Source: an uncultured Alphaproteobacteria bacterium
GTDB taxonomy: Bacteria; Pseudomonadota; Alphaproteobacteria; Rhizobiales; Pleomorphomonadaceae
Direction: 5' to 3'
Length of the DNA: 49,593 nt
NCBI GenBank assembly: GCA_937900425.1
Contig: CALCDT010000320.1
Coordinates: forward strand, 1 to 49,593
Below are positions 36,146 to 44,335 of the stretch, in pieces (within the stretch, counting starts at the first letter, position 1; each line of letters opens with the position of its first letter). A program made the translations under genes and the position numbers. A model generated the notes under the pieces. It did not search any database. It saw only the letters and a program-made list of their open reading frames with translations, and was not told the DNA's origin.

Positions 36146-36501
36146 CGGCGGAGCGGCGCGCGACCTCGCCCTTCCTTCCGCCGCGGCCGTCCGCGGCGGC
36201 GCCTGCGAGCGGTCGCCTGGGTCGCCGAACGGCCGTCTGCGGCCCGTCGCGGAAAATTTTCCGGCTTTCGGAAACCGCTTGGTAACCACGATGCCGTGAA
36301 CTTCTCCCGATGGGCGGGATCAGCTTCGGCGAATCGACGCCGCGGCGGCGCGATCGCGAGGGAAGGCCGGGCACGGTGGGTCGGACGTTCGAGACGATTA
36401 CGAGCGGCGGTGCGCCGGCCGCGCGGGCGGCCGGACGGCCGCGCCGTACCGCATCGGGAACAGCGTCCGCCGGCGGCGGGCGACAAGCGAAGGTCGGCAT
36501 C
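36146..36501. other. rsmB to heparinase-like gene spacer
   Basis: 356 bp. An open frame runs in from 36310 in the reading frame of the next gene, but its residues are Arg/Gly/Ala rich and I treat it as non-coding leader. A perfect 12-bp AT palindrome, GGAAAATTTTCC, lies at 36250-36261 and is the main non-coding feature; it may mark a promoter. Confidence 0.4.
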
Positions 36502-38208
36502 ATGGCATGGGAGGGGGTCCAGTCGAGCCTGCGTCTCCTGCGCCATGCCGGGCGCCGGACGCTGCGCCGTCTCGTCGCCGCCGGCGAGAGCGGCCCCTTC
36601 GCGCGCTGGCGCTGGCCGGGTCCGGTTCCGGAGCGGCTGGTGATCGCCCCGCAGGACATCCGCACCTCCGATCCGACGCTCGCCGCCGACATCTACGCCG
36701 GCGTCTTCGCCTTCGCCGGCAAGGTCGCCGAAAGCGGCGGCCGTTCGCCCTTCGACCTCGAGCCGCCGTCGCCGCAATGGCAGCGCGAGCTGCATTCCTT
36801 CGGCTGGCTGCGCCATCTCAAGGCCGCGGACGGCGCGCTGACCCGCTCCAACGCCCGCGCCCTCGTCTCCGACTGGATCGCCCAGGAGGCCAAGGCGCCG
36901 GCGGTGGCGATGGAGCCGGAGGTGGCGGCGCGGCGCCTGATCGCCTTCGTCACCCAGTCGCCGCTGATCCTCGAGGAGGCCGACCGCGCCTTCTACCGCC
37001 GCTTCGTCAAGTCGATCGTGCGCCACGTCCGCTGGCTGCGCCGCGGGCTGAAGGCGACGCCCGAGGGCTATCCGACGCTGCTCGCCCTCGTCGCCCTCGC
37101 CGAGGCGGCGCTGGCTCTCGACGGCCAGTCGCGGCTGCTGCGGCTGGTGAGCGCACGGCTCGACGCCGAGCTTTCGGCGCAGGTGCTGGCCGACGGCGGC
37201 CACGTCAGCCGCAACCCGCAGGTCGTGCTCGACCTCGCCATGGACCTGTTGCCGCTGCGCCAGGCCTACACCGCCCGCGGCGTCGCGCCGTCGGCGGCGC
37301 TGATCGGCGCGATCGACCGCATGCTGCCGATGCTGCGCTTCTTCCGCCACCGCGACGGCGAATTCGCCCGCTTCAACGGCATGGGCACGACCCCGGTCGA
37401 CGCCCTGGCCGCGGTGCTGGCCCACGACGACACCCGCGGCCAGCCGGTCGCCAACGCCAGCCAGTCCGGCTACCAGCGGCTCGACTGCGGCCGCACCACG
37501 CTGATCGTCGACATGGGGGCGCCGCCGCCGCTCGGCCTCAACGGCAAGGCCCACGCCGGCTGCCTCGCCTTCGAGATGAGCGCGGGCGCGAGCCGGTTCA
37601 TCGTCAACTGCGGCGGCGCCGAGGGCCCGGACCTCTGGTGCGAGGCGGCCCGGGCGACCGCGGCCCATTCGACGCTGGTGATCGAGAACACCTCCTCGGC
37701 CCGCTTCGTGAAGTCACCCCTGCTGCGTCGGCTGATCGGCCCGGCGATGCTGTCGGGGCCGGTGAAAGTGCGCTCCGAACGGCTGGAGCGGCACAACGAC
37801 ATCGCCGTCATCGGCAGCCACGACGGCTATCTCGCCCGCTTCGGCGTCGTCCACAGCCGCTCGCTGACGCTGGCGGCCGACGGCAGCCAGGTGATCGGCG
37901 TCGACCGCCTCACCGGCAAGCCGGCGCGCGGCGGGCGCGACGGCTACGCCATCCGCTTCCACCTCCATCCGGCGATCCGGGCGAGCCGGACCGGCGGCGG
38001 CTCGGTGCTGATGGTCGCTCCGGACGGCGAAGCCTGGAGCTTCGCCGCCACCGACCTCGACGTCGAACTCGCCGAATCGGTCTACCTCAGCGCCGTCCAC
38101 GGCCGCCGCCGCAGCCAGCAGATCGTGCTGTCGGGCCGCATCCGCGAGACGCCGGAGGTGACCTGGTCGCTGCAGCGCGAGGCGGCCGGGCGCACGTCGC
38201 GGCGCTGA
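36502..38208 (+). CDS. Heparinase II/III family protein
   Basis: 568 residues from the ATG at 36502 (AAGG nine bases upstream). An N-terminal alpha-toroid region (about 40-320) contains FGWLRHLKAADG and GHVSRNPQVVLDLAMDLLPLRQAY. A C-terminal beta-sandwich domain includes HAGCLAFEMSAGASRFIVNCGG and HSTLVIENTSSARF. The family includes polysaccharide lyases, but this subgroup is conserved next to rsmB and purH across Hyphomicrobiales and its substrate is not established. There is no evident signal peptide, which is odd for a polysaccharide lyase; an envelope glycan role is only an inference. Confidence 0.9.
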   Translation: MAWEGVQSSLRLLRHAGRRTLRRLVAAGESGPFARWRWPGPVPERLVIAPQDIRTSDPTLAADIYAGVFAFAGKVAESGGRSPFDLEPPSPQWQRELHSFGWLRHLKAADGALTRSNARALVSDWIAQEAKAPAVAMEPEVAARRLIAFVTQSPLILEEADRAFYRRFVKSIVRHVRWLRRGLKATPEGYPTLLALVALAEAALALDGQSRLLRLVSARLDAELSAQVLADGGHVSRNPQVVLDLAMDLLPLRQAYTARGVAPSAALIGAIDRMLPMLRFFRHRDGEFARFNGMGTTPVDALAAVLAHDDTRGQPVANASQSGYQRLDCGRTTLIVDMGAPPPLGLNGKAHAGCLAFEMSAGASRFIVNCGGAEGPDLWCEAARATAAHSTLVIENTSSARFVKSPLLRRLIGPAMLSGPVKVRSERLERHNDIAVIGSHDGYLARFGVVHSRSLTLAADGSQVIGVDRLTGKPARGGRDGYAIRFHLHPAIRASRTGGGSVLMVAPDGEAWSFAATDLDVELAESVYLSAVHGRRRSQQIVLSGRIRETPEVTWSLQREAAGRTSRR

Positions 38209-38289
38209 GCCGCGGGTTTCGACGCGGTTCTCGCCCGGCGCGTTTCGTGCTATCGGCCCGGCAGTCTCCCCTTGCCGGATGCGCGCCCC

Positions 38290-39891
38290 ATGAAAGTCTC
38301 CGCCGTCACCCCGCCCGACCGCGTCGTCCCGAAGCGGGCGCTGATCTCCGTTTCCGACAAGACCGGCCTGATCGACTTCGCCCGGGCGCTGGCCGCGGCG
38401 GGGGTCGAGATCCTCACCACCGGCGGTTCGAAGGCGGCGCTGGAGGCGGAGGGCATCGCGGTGACCGAAGTGGCGTCGGTGACCGGCTTTCCGGAGATCA
38501 TGGACGGGCGGGTCAAGACGCTGCATCCGAAGATCCACGGCGGCCTGCTCGCCGTGCGCGGCGAGCCGTCGCACGCGGCGGCGATGGCGGAGCACGGCAT
38601 CGAGGGCATCGACCTGCTCTGCGTCAACCTCTACCCCTTCGAGGAGACGGTGGCGCGCGGGGCCGGCGAGGCCGAGACGGTCGAGAACATCGACATCGGC
38701 GGACCGGCGATGATCCGGGCGGCGGCCAAGAACCACGGCTACGTCACGGTGGTGGTCGACCCGGCCGACTACGGCGCGGTGATCGCGGCGGTCGGAGACG
38801 GCGAGGGCGTGCCGCTCGCCCTGCGCAAGCGGCTCGCCGCCAAGGCCTTCTCCCGCACCGCCGCCTATGACGCGGCGGTCTCCTCCTGGTTCGCCCGCAG
38901 CCTGGGGCAGGAACCCGGCGCCTTCTTCGCCGCCGGCGGCACGCTCGCCGAGGAACTGCGCTACGGCGAGAACCCGCACCAGTCGGCCCGGTTCTACCGC
39001 ACCGGCGAGGCCCGTCCCGGCGTCGCCACCGCCCGCCAGCTCCAGGGCAAGGCGCTGTCCTACAACAACATCAACGACACCGACGCCGCCTTCGAACTGG
39101 TCTCGGAGTTTTCGGCCGAAACGCCGGCCGTCGCCATCATCAAGCACGCCAACTCCTGCGGCGTCGCGGTCGGGGCGACGCTGGAGGAGGCTTACGCCAA
39201 GGCGCTGGCCTGCGATCCGGTGTCGGCCTTCGGCGGCATCGTCGCGCTCAACGGCCGGCTCGAGGCGGCGGCGGCGCGGCGGATCGTCGAGATCTTCACC
39301 GAGGTGATCATCGCGCCCGAGGCGAGCGAGGAGGCGGCCGCCATCGTCGCCGCCAAGAAGAACCTCCGCCTGCTCGTCACCGGCGGTCTCGCCGATCCGG
39401 CGGCGCCGGGGCTTTCGGTCCGCTCGGTCGCCGGCGGCCTGCTGGTGCAGTCGCGCGACGCCGGACGGATCGCGGAAAGCGATTTGAGAGTGGTGACGAA
39501 GCGGGCGCCGAGCGCGGCGGAGATCGCCGACATGATCTTCGCCTTTCGCGTCGCCAAGCACGTCAAGTCCAACGCCATCGTCTACGCCCGCGACGGGGCG
39601 AGCGTCGGCATCGGCGCCGGCCAGATGAGCCGGGTCGATTCCTCCCGCACGGCGGTGTGGAAGGCCGGCGAGGCGGCGAAGGCGGCGGGGCTCGCCAGCC
39701 TGACGGCCGGCTCCGTCGTCGCTTCCGACGCCTTTTTCCCCTTCGCCGACGGCCTCCAGGCGGCGATCGACGCCGGCGCCACCGCCGTGATCCAGCCGGG
39801 CGGCTCGATGCGCGACGACGAGGTGATCGCGGCGGCCGACGCCGCCGGCCTCGCCATGGTCTTCACCGGCATGCGCCATTTCCGGCACTGA
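38290..39891 (+). CDS. purH: Bifunctional AICAR transformylase / IMP cyclohydrolase
   Basis: 533 residues. The N-terminal MGS-like IMP cyclohydrolase domain has ALISVSDKTGLIDFARAL, TGGSKAALE and VKTLHPKIHGGLLA. The C-terminal transformylase domain has ELRYGENPHQSARFYR, AIIKHANSCGVAVG, CDPVSAFGGIVALNG and ending AIDAGATAVIQPGGSMRDDEVI. It performs the last two steps of de novo IMP synthesis. It is 81 bp after the heparinase-like gene and convergent with ohrR. Confidence 0.97.
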   Translation: MKVSAVTPPDRVVPKRALISVSDKTGLIDFARALAAAGVEILTTGGSKAALEAEGIAVTEVASVTGFPEIMDGRVKTLHPKIHGGLLAVRGEPSHAAAMAEHGIEGIDLLCVNLYPFEETVARGAGEAETVENIDIGGPAMIRAAAKNHGYVTVVVDPADYGAVIAAVGDGEGVPLALRKRLAAKAFSRTAAYDAAVSSWFARSLGQEPGAFFAAGGTLAEELRYGENPHQSARFYRTGEARPGVATARQLQGKALSYNNINDTDAAFELVSEFSAETPAVAIIKHANSCGVAVGATLEEAYAKALACDPVSAFGGIVALNGRLEAAAARRIVEIFTEVIIAPEASEEAAAIVAAKKNLRLLVTGGLADPAAPGLSVRSVAGGLLVQSRDAGRIAESDLRVVTKRAPSAAEIADMIFAFRVAKHVKSNAIVYARDGASVGIGAGQMSRVDSSRTAVWKAGEAAKAAGLASLTAGSVVASDAFFPFADGLQAAIDAGATAVIQPGGSMRDDEVIAAADAAGLAMVFTGMRHFRH

Positions 39892-39918
39892 CGGGGAGGG
39901 CGGGGCGCGGCGCCGGCC

Positions 39919-40392
39919 TCACTCCGCCCCGGTGGCCTCCGCCGCCTTCGACAGCGCGCGCTCCAGCGCGACCATGTCTTCGTGGAGCCGGGCGATCTCC
40001 GGCAGAGGCCGACCGATCGCCTCGGCGACCCGCGCGGGAACCGCCGCCGCCTTCGACGACAGCGCCGTGCCCTGATCGGTGAGACGGACGATGACCTGGC
40101 GCTCGTCGTCCGCCGACCGGGTGCGGCTCAGCAGGCCGGCCTCCTCGAGCCGCTTCAGCAGCGGCGTCAGCGTGCCGGAGTCGAGCGCCAGCCGCTCGCC
40201 GATCGCCTTCACCGTCAGGCCGTCGCCCTCCCAAAGCACCAGCATCACCAGATACTGCGGATAGGTCAGGCCGAGATCGGCGAGCAGGCCGCGGTAGAGC
40301 CGGGTGAAGGCGCGCGAGGCCGAGTAGACCGCAAAGCAGAGCTGGCGGTCGACCGGCGGCGTGCGGCGGGTCTTGTCACGATCGTCGGACAT
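39919..40392 (-). CDS. ohrR: MarR-family organic hydroperoxide sensor OhrR
   Basis: 157 residues from the ATG at 40392 with GGAG upstream; a longer open frame to 40566 runs through the promoter region. The reactive cysteine is Cys19 in the OhrR signature LCFAVYSASRAFTRLYRGLL. The winged helix covers YPQYLVMLVLWEGDGLTVKAIGERLALDSGTLTPLLKRLE. Oxidation by organic hydroperoxides releases it from DNA. It is divergent from ohr, its classic target. Confidence 0.96.
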   Translation of the reverse strand: MSDDRDKTRRTPPVDRQLCFAVYSASRAFTRLYRGLLADLGLTYPQYLVMLVLWEGDGLTVKAIGERLALDSGTLTPLLKRLEEAGLLSRTRSADDERQVIVRLTDQGTALSSKAAAVPARVAEAIGRPLPEIARLHEDMVALERALSKAAEATGAE

Positions 40393-40572
40393 TCTTTCTC
40401 CGTTCAAGGGCCGCTTCGGGCTCACCGCCGGTTCACGCCCGGAGCGGGCCGCGCGCTTTCGTCGCCGGAACGCCGGCGCCTGTTCGCTCCAATCGATCCC
40501 CGGAACAAAGGCCGCGAGGAGCGGTTCCGCAACGGTGCGCTTCGTCTCACCACAAAAATCTACCACGGCCTA

Positions 40573-40601
40573 TTGCATCTTGCAAAATTAAATTGTACAC
40601 G
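40573..40601 (+). promoter_or_regulatory. ohr promoter with AT-rich OhrR-type operator
   Basis: TTGCAT, a 17-base spacer and TACACG form a plausible sigma-70 promoter. The spacer contains AAATTAAATTGT, an AT-rich imperfect palindrome like known OhrR boxes (ACAATTTAATT type). It lies in the ohrR-ohr divergent region, about 50 bp before the ohr start. Confidence 0.6.
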
Positions 40602-40651
40602 ATCAATCGTCGACGAACCAACGTCCCGACCTTCAGACGAGGAGAAAGATC

Positions 40652-41074
40652 ATGAAGCGCATCTACAGCACCAAGGCCACCGCCACCGGCGGTCGTTCGG
40701 GCTCCGCCAGGTCCGAGGACGGCGTCCTCGAGGTCACGCTGACCGTGCCGAAGGAGATGGGCGGCGACGGTGCCCGCGGCACCAATCCCGAGCAGCTGTT
40801 CGCCGCCGGCTATTCCGGCTGCTTCCTCGGCGCCATGAAGGCGACCTCCGGCAAGCACGGCGTCAAGATCCCCGAGGACGCCACAGTCACCGCGACCGTC
40901 GCCTTCGGCAAGCGCGAGGACGGCCCGGGCTTCAACATCGCCGTCGACCTCGAAGCCCACATCCCGGGCGTCGACCTCGACAAGGCCAACGAGGTGGTCG
41001 CCGCCGCCCACGAGGTCTGCCCCTATTCCAACGCCACCCGCGGCAACATCGAGATCACCGTCAAGGCGGTGTGA
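40652..41074 (+). CDS. ohr: Organic hydroperoxide resistance protein Ohr
   Basis: 140 residues, OsmC/Ohr family. It has catalytic Cys57 in FAAGYSGCFLGAMK and Cys123 in AHEVCPYSNATRGN, with the paired Glu in NPEQLF. It is a thiol peroxidase that reduces organic hydroperoxides using lipoylated partners. GAGGAGAAAG precedes the ATG. It is divergent from ohrR and closed by a strong terminator. Confidence 0.97.
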   Translation: MKRIYSTKATATGGRSGSARSEDGVLEVTLTVPKEMGGDGARGTNPEQLFAAGYSGCFLGAMKATSGKHGVKIPEDATVTATVAFGKREDGPGFNIAVDLEAHIPGVDLDKANEVVAAAHEVCPYSNATRGNIEITVKAV

Positions 41075-41100
41075 GGCGACACCACACCCCGCAGCCGCAT

Positions 41101-41145
41101 CGGGCGCCGCGATCCTCTCCCGGATCGCGGCGCCCGTTCACTTTC
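41101..41145 (+). terminator. Terminator after ohr
   Basis: A 15-bp perfect stem (CGGGCGCCGCGATCC with its complement, 41101-41136) around a six-base loop is followed by TTCACTTTC. Very stable stem; T tract interrupted. Confidence 0.8.
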
Positions 41146-41168
41146 TGTGACCAATGCCTACCGACCGG

Positions 41169-41211
41169 TTGACAGTCTGATTTTAACATGAGCATTAGGC
41201 TCATATTAAAA
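41169..41211 (+). promoter_or_regulatory. Iron-responsive (RirA-type) promoter/operator of the TonB receptor operon
   Basis: TTGACA at 41169-41174 is a perfect -35. A 31-bp inverted repeat at 41181-41211 (13-nt arms TTTTAACATGAGC and complement, one mismatch, 5-base spacer) covers the -10. Its centre reads TGA GCATTAGGC TCA, exactly the TGA-N9-TCA iron-responsive operator bound by RirA in rhizobia. Repression in iron-replete cells is therefore expected. Confidence 0.72.
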
Positions 41212-41229
41212 TTGGCCGCGGGGGCGGGG

Positions 41230-43452
41230 ATGGCTATGCGCAGGACGGGGGTGTCGCTCGTCGCGATCGTGATGGGATGGTCCGTGGCGTCGGCTCAGGA
41301 GGCGGCGCCGCAGGAGGAGGCGGAAGAGCCCGTGCTGCTCGATCCGATCATCCTGCACGCGGCGTCGGGCGAGAGATGCCGCAAGGTCGCCAGCCCCGAC
41401 GGGGCGGGCGATGATCTGCCGCTCTGCATCGGGCTCGGCACCGAGCGCGACGGCCTGCCCGGAGCGACGATGGACCGGGCCGAGTTCGGGCGGCTGCCGA
41501 CCGGCGCGAGGGTCCAGGACGTGATCAAGCGCCTGCCCGGCGTTCTCACCGGCGGCGGGCCGGGCGAGGACAAGGACGCCCGGGTGCTCGGCCTCGACAA
41601 GGAATACACCCGCACCACCATCGACGGCATCCAGTTGCCGGACGGCGGCGAGAAGCGGGAATTCAATCTCGACAGGCTCTCCTCCTCGCTGGTCGAGAGT
41701 GTCGAGGTGATCCGCAGCCGGCGCGCCGAGATGGAGGCCGACGGCATCGCCGGACGCGTCGACATCAAGCTGCGCGACATTCCTCGCGAGCGCGAAATCA
41801 CCGTTCAGGGCGCGGTCGGTGCGCCGGAGGGTGCGGACATCCAGCAGTGGCACTCGCTCACCGCCGGCGGCATGCTGGACGAGGCGTTCGGCGCGCAGGG
41901 CGCGGTGTCCTGGAGCAAGGTTCCCATCATCAAGACCAAGACCAAGACGGACAAGGACGGCGTGACCCTCGCGGAGCGGGAAGACGAGGTCAAGGACGTC
42001 ACCTCCACCGATCTTCTGGGCGACTTCCTCTGGCAGAGCGACGACACGGCGGTGCGCTTCAAGCCGACGTGGCTGGAGCAGACCGAGGACAAGGACAAGA
42101 CCAAGGCGAAATACAAGGCCGACGGCTCGTTCAACGGCTCGGAGGCCGAGGCGGAGGTCAAGACCAAGCGCACCGTCGGCGGCGCCCTCTCGGTGCGCCA
42201 CGACTTCGACGAGGTCTTCGCCATCTTCGAGGGAGCGACGCTGGACGCCCGCGTCGCCTATTATTCCGGCAAGGAAGACAAGGACAAGGACAAGTCGACC
42301 TACAAGGCCGACGGCAGCGAGGACGTCTCGAAGTTCGAGACCGAGTGGGAGGAGAAGACCGACGATCTCTTCCAGGGCGAGATCAATCTCGCGCTCCCCT
42401 TCACGTCCGGCCCGGTCCACAACATCTTCAAGACCGGCCTGCTCGGCAAGTACAAGACCCGTGACAAGGCCAAGACCAAGACCAAGGCGGGCGTTCCCCA
42501 GAGTGCGGGCGAGAAGGACGTCTACGCGCTCGAGGAGGTCACGCTCGCCGGCTACGTTCAGAACGAGGCCGAGCTTTTCGGCGTCCTCAAGGTCACGCCG
42601 GGCCTGCGCATCGAGGCCGCCGATCTCGAGGCGACCTCCGGCTCCGGCCTGACCTCGGATGGCGCGTCCTTCGACGTGCTGCCGTCGCTGCCCTTCGAAC
42701 TCGCGCTGTCCGACGCCTGGTCGCTCTCCGGCGGCGTCGCGCGGGTGGTCACGCGGCCGAAGTTCGATCTTCTCGTCCCCTGGGAGAGCACCAGCGGTTC
42801 CAAGACCACGATCGGCAATCCCGACCTCGAACCGGAGCGCGGCTGGGCCTACGACGTCGATCTCGACTACACCTCGACCCACGTCGATCTCGGCGTCGGC
42901 GCCTTCTACCGGCGAATTTCCGACCGGATCGAGGAAGTCGCCACCGGCGACTTCGACGGCAGCGGCAACGCGATCTACCAGTCCCGCAACGTCGGAGACG
43001 GCTGGACCGCGGGCGTGATCCTCGAGCAGCGGATCGGCCTCGGCCTGCTCGGCCTCACCGCCCTCGACGGCTTCTCGATCACCTCGACGCAGACCTTCGC
43101 CGACAGCAAACTGACCGAATACGGCGGCACCAAGCGACGCTTCAAGGATCAGCCGGATTACTGGGGCGACGTCGCCGTCGTCTGGAGCGGTCTCGATGAG
43201 CGGATGTCGGTGGCGCTGGCGCTGAATTTCACGTCGGAGATCACGTCGAGCGGCGACGACGGCGACGAAGTCCGCGACGCCGAGTTCACGCTCGACGCCG
43301 AGATCGACTACCGCCTGACCGACCACGTCAGCGTGTTCGCGCTCGCCGAAAACCTCACCGGCACGGAACGGGTGAAGCGCAAGGCGGACGGTGCGGTCGA
43401 GGTGGAGGAGGGAGCCCGGGCGTTCTACGTCGGGCTCAAGGGAACGTTCTGA
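41230..43452 (+). CDS. TonB-dependent outer-membrane receptor
   Basis: 740 residues from the ATG at 41230; ATGs at 41188 (inside the operator) and 41236 are also in frame. A signal peptide (MAMRRTGVSLVAIVMGWSVASA) is followed by a TonB-box-like LLDPIILHA and a plug domain (VQDVIKRLPGVLTGGG, RTTIDGIQLPDGG, VESVEVIRSRRAEMEADGIAG). The beta-barrel ends in the outer-membrane signature aromatic (VGLKGTF). The plug has one Cys pair (GERCRK...LPLCIG). Three barrel loops are rich in Lys/Asp/Glu with a repeated YKADGS motif. The iron-box operator suggests a ferric chelate substrate, but the ligand is unknown. Confidence 0.92.
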   Translation: MAMRRTGVSLVAIVMGWSVASAQEAAPQEEAEEPVLLDPIILHAASGERCRKVASPDGAGDDLPLCIGLGTERDGLPGATMDRAEFGRLPTGARVQDVIKRLPGVLTGGGPGEDKDARVLGLDKEYTRTTIDGIQLPDGGEKREFNLDRLSSSLVESVEVIRSRRAEMEADGIAGRVDIKLRDIPREREITVQGAVGAPEGADIQQWHSLTAGGMLDEAFGAQGAVSWSKVPIIKTKTKTDKDGVTLAEREDEVKDVTSTDLLGDFLWQSDDTAVRFKPTWLEQTEDKDKTKAKYKADGSFNGSEAEAEVKTKRTVGGALSVRHDFDEVFAIFEGATLDARVAYYSGKEDKDKDKSTYKADGSEDVSKFETEWEEKTDDLFQGEINLALPFTSGPVHNIFKTGLLGKYKTRDKAKTKTKAGVPQSAGEKDVYALEEVTLAGYVQNEAELFGVLKVTPGLRIEAADLEATSGSGLTSDGASFDVLPSLPFELALSDAWSLSGGVARVVTRPKFDLLVPWESTSGSKTTIGNPDLEPERGWAYDVDLDYTSTHVDLGVGAFYRRISDRIEEVATGDFDGSGNAIYQSRNVGDGWTAGVILEQRIGLGLLGLTALDGFSITSTQTFADSKLTEYGGTKRRFKDQPDYWGDVAVVWSGLDERMSVALALNFTSEITSSGDDGDEVRDAEFTLDAEIDYRLTDHVSVFALAENLTGTERVKRKADGAVEVEEGARAFYVGLKGTF

Positions 43453-43506
43453 TCCGGCCGCCGCTCCGATAGGGCGCCGCGGCGATTCGAATCCGAAGGG
43501 GACACC

Positions 43507-44241
43507 ATGAACCTCAGAAGCTGGCACGCGTGGATCAGCATCGCTCTCGCCCTGCCGATCGTCATCGTCTCGGCCACGGCGATCCTGATCGCCCACGACA
43601 AGGATCTCGGCACGAAGAGCATCGCCCTCGCCGGCCCCGGCGAGGGCGCCGCCGCCGCTTTCGAGCTGAAGGCGTTCCTCGAGGTCGCCGACGGCACGCG
43701 CTACTTCGGCACGAAACACGGCCTCGTCGCCGACGCACCGGACGACGCACCGGTCAAGGTCGCGGCGCTCGGGGAGGAGGAGGTGCGCGATCTCGCCGCC
43801 TCCGGGGAAGCGGTGTTCGCGGCGGGCAAGGGCGGGCTCTGGAGCCTCCGCGGCGACGGAACCTGGACGCGGGCGATGGCCGGCGACTTCTGGTCGGTGT
43901 CGGTGTCGGGCCCCGTGCTCTTCGCGGCCACGCGGGAACAGCTCTGGCGCTCGGACGACGGCGGCGCCTCTTTCCGGCCGTCCTCCTTCGCGGACGATGC
44001 CCTCTCCGACTATGCCGCCGTCCACGGCGCCCCGGCCTACACCCTCGACAAGCTGGTCATGGATCTCCACACCGGCAAGCTCTTCTTCGGCAAGGATCTC
44101 GAGTGGCTCTGGATCGACGCGGTCGGCGCCGTCATGCTGTTCCTCTCGCTCTCCGGCGTGGTGATCTGGCGCCGGGCGGAGCGCCGCAAGGCGCAGGCCC
44201 AGGCTCACGCTCAGGCCGTCGCCCGTCCCGCCACCGGCTGA
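43507..44241 (+). CDS. PepSY-TM-like two-helix membrane protein
   Basis: 244 residues. Helix 1 (WHAWISIALALPIVIVSATAILIAH, about 6-30) and helix 2 (AVGAVMLFLSLSGVVIW, about 203-222) flank a periplasmic region. That region has repeats reminiscent of BNR/YCF48 blades (GGLWSLRGDGTW, QLWRSDDGGASFRPS). Just before helix 2, LVMDLHTGKLFFG matches the LHTG element of PepSY-associated membrane domains. His8, His30 and the LHTG His are candidate haem or metal ligands. It sits between the receptor and the reductase in an iron-regulated operon, so electron transfer or iron handling at the inner membrane is inferred. Confidence 0.75.
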   Translation: MNLRSWHAWISIALALPIVIVSATAILIAHDKDLGTKSIALAGPGEGAAAAFELKAFLEVADGTRYFGTKHGLVADAPDDAPVKVAALGEEEVRDLAASGEAVFAAGKGGLWSLRGDGTWTRAMAGDFWSVSVSGPVLFAATREQLWRSDDGGASFRPSSFADDALSDYAAVHGAPAYTLDKLVMDLHTGKLFFGKDLEWLWIDAVGAVMLFLSLSGVVIWRRAERRKAQAQAHAQAVARPATG

Positions 44242-44335
44242 CGGGCGATCGCACGGCCGCCGCCCCGCGGCGCTCCGACCTGCGCCTGCGGACGGCCGGG
44301 GCCGCCGCGGCCGGCGGGGAATCGGAGGCGGGCCG

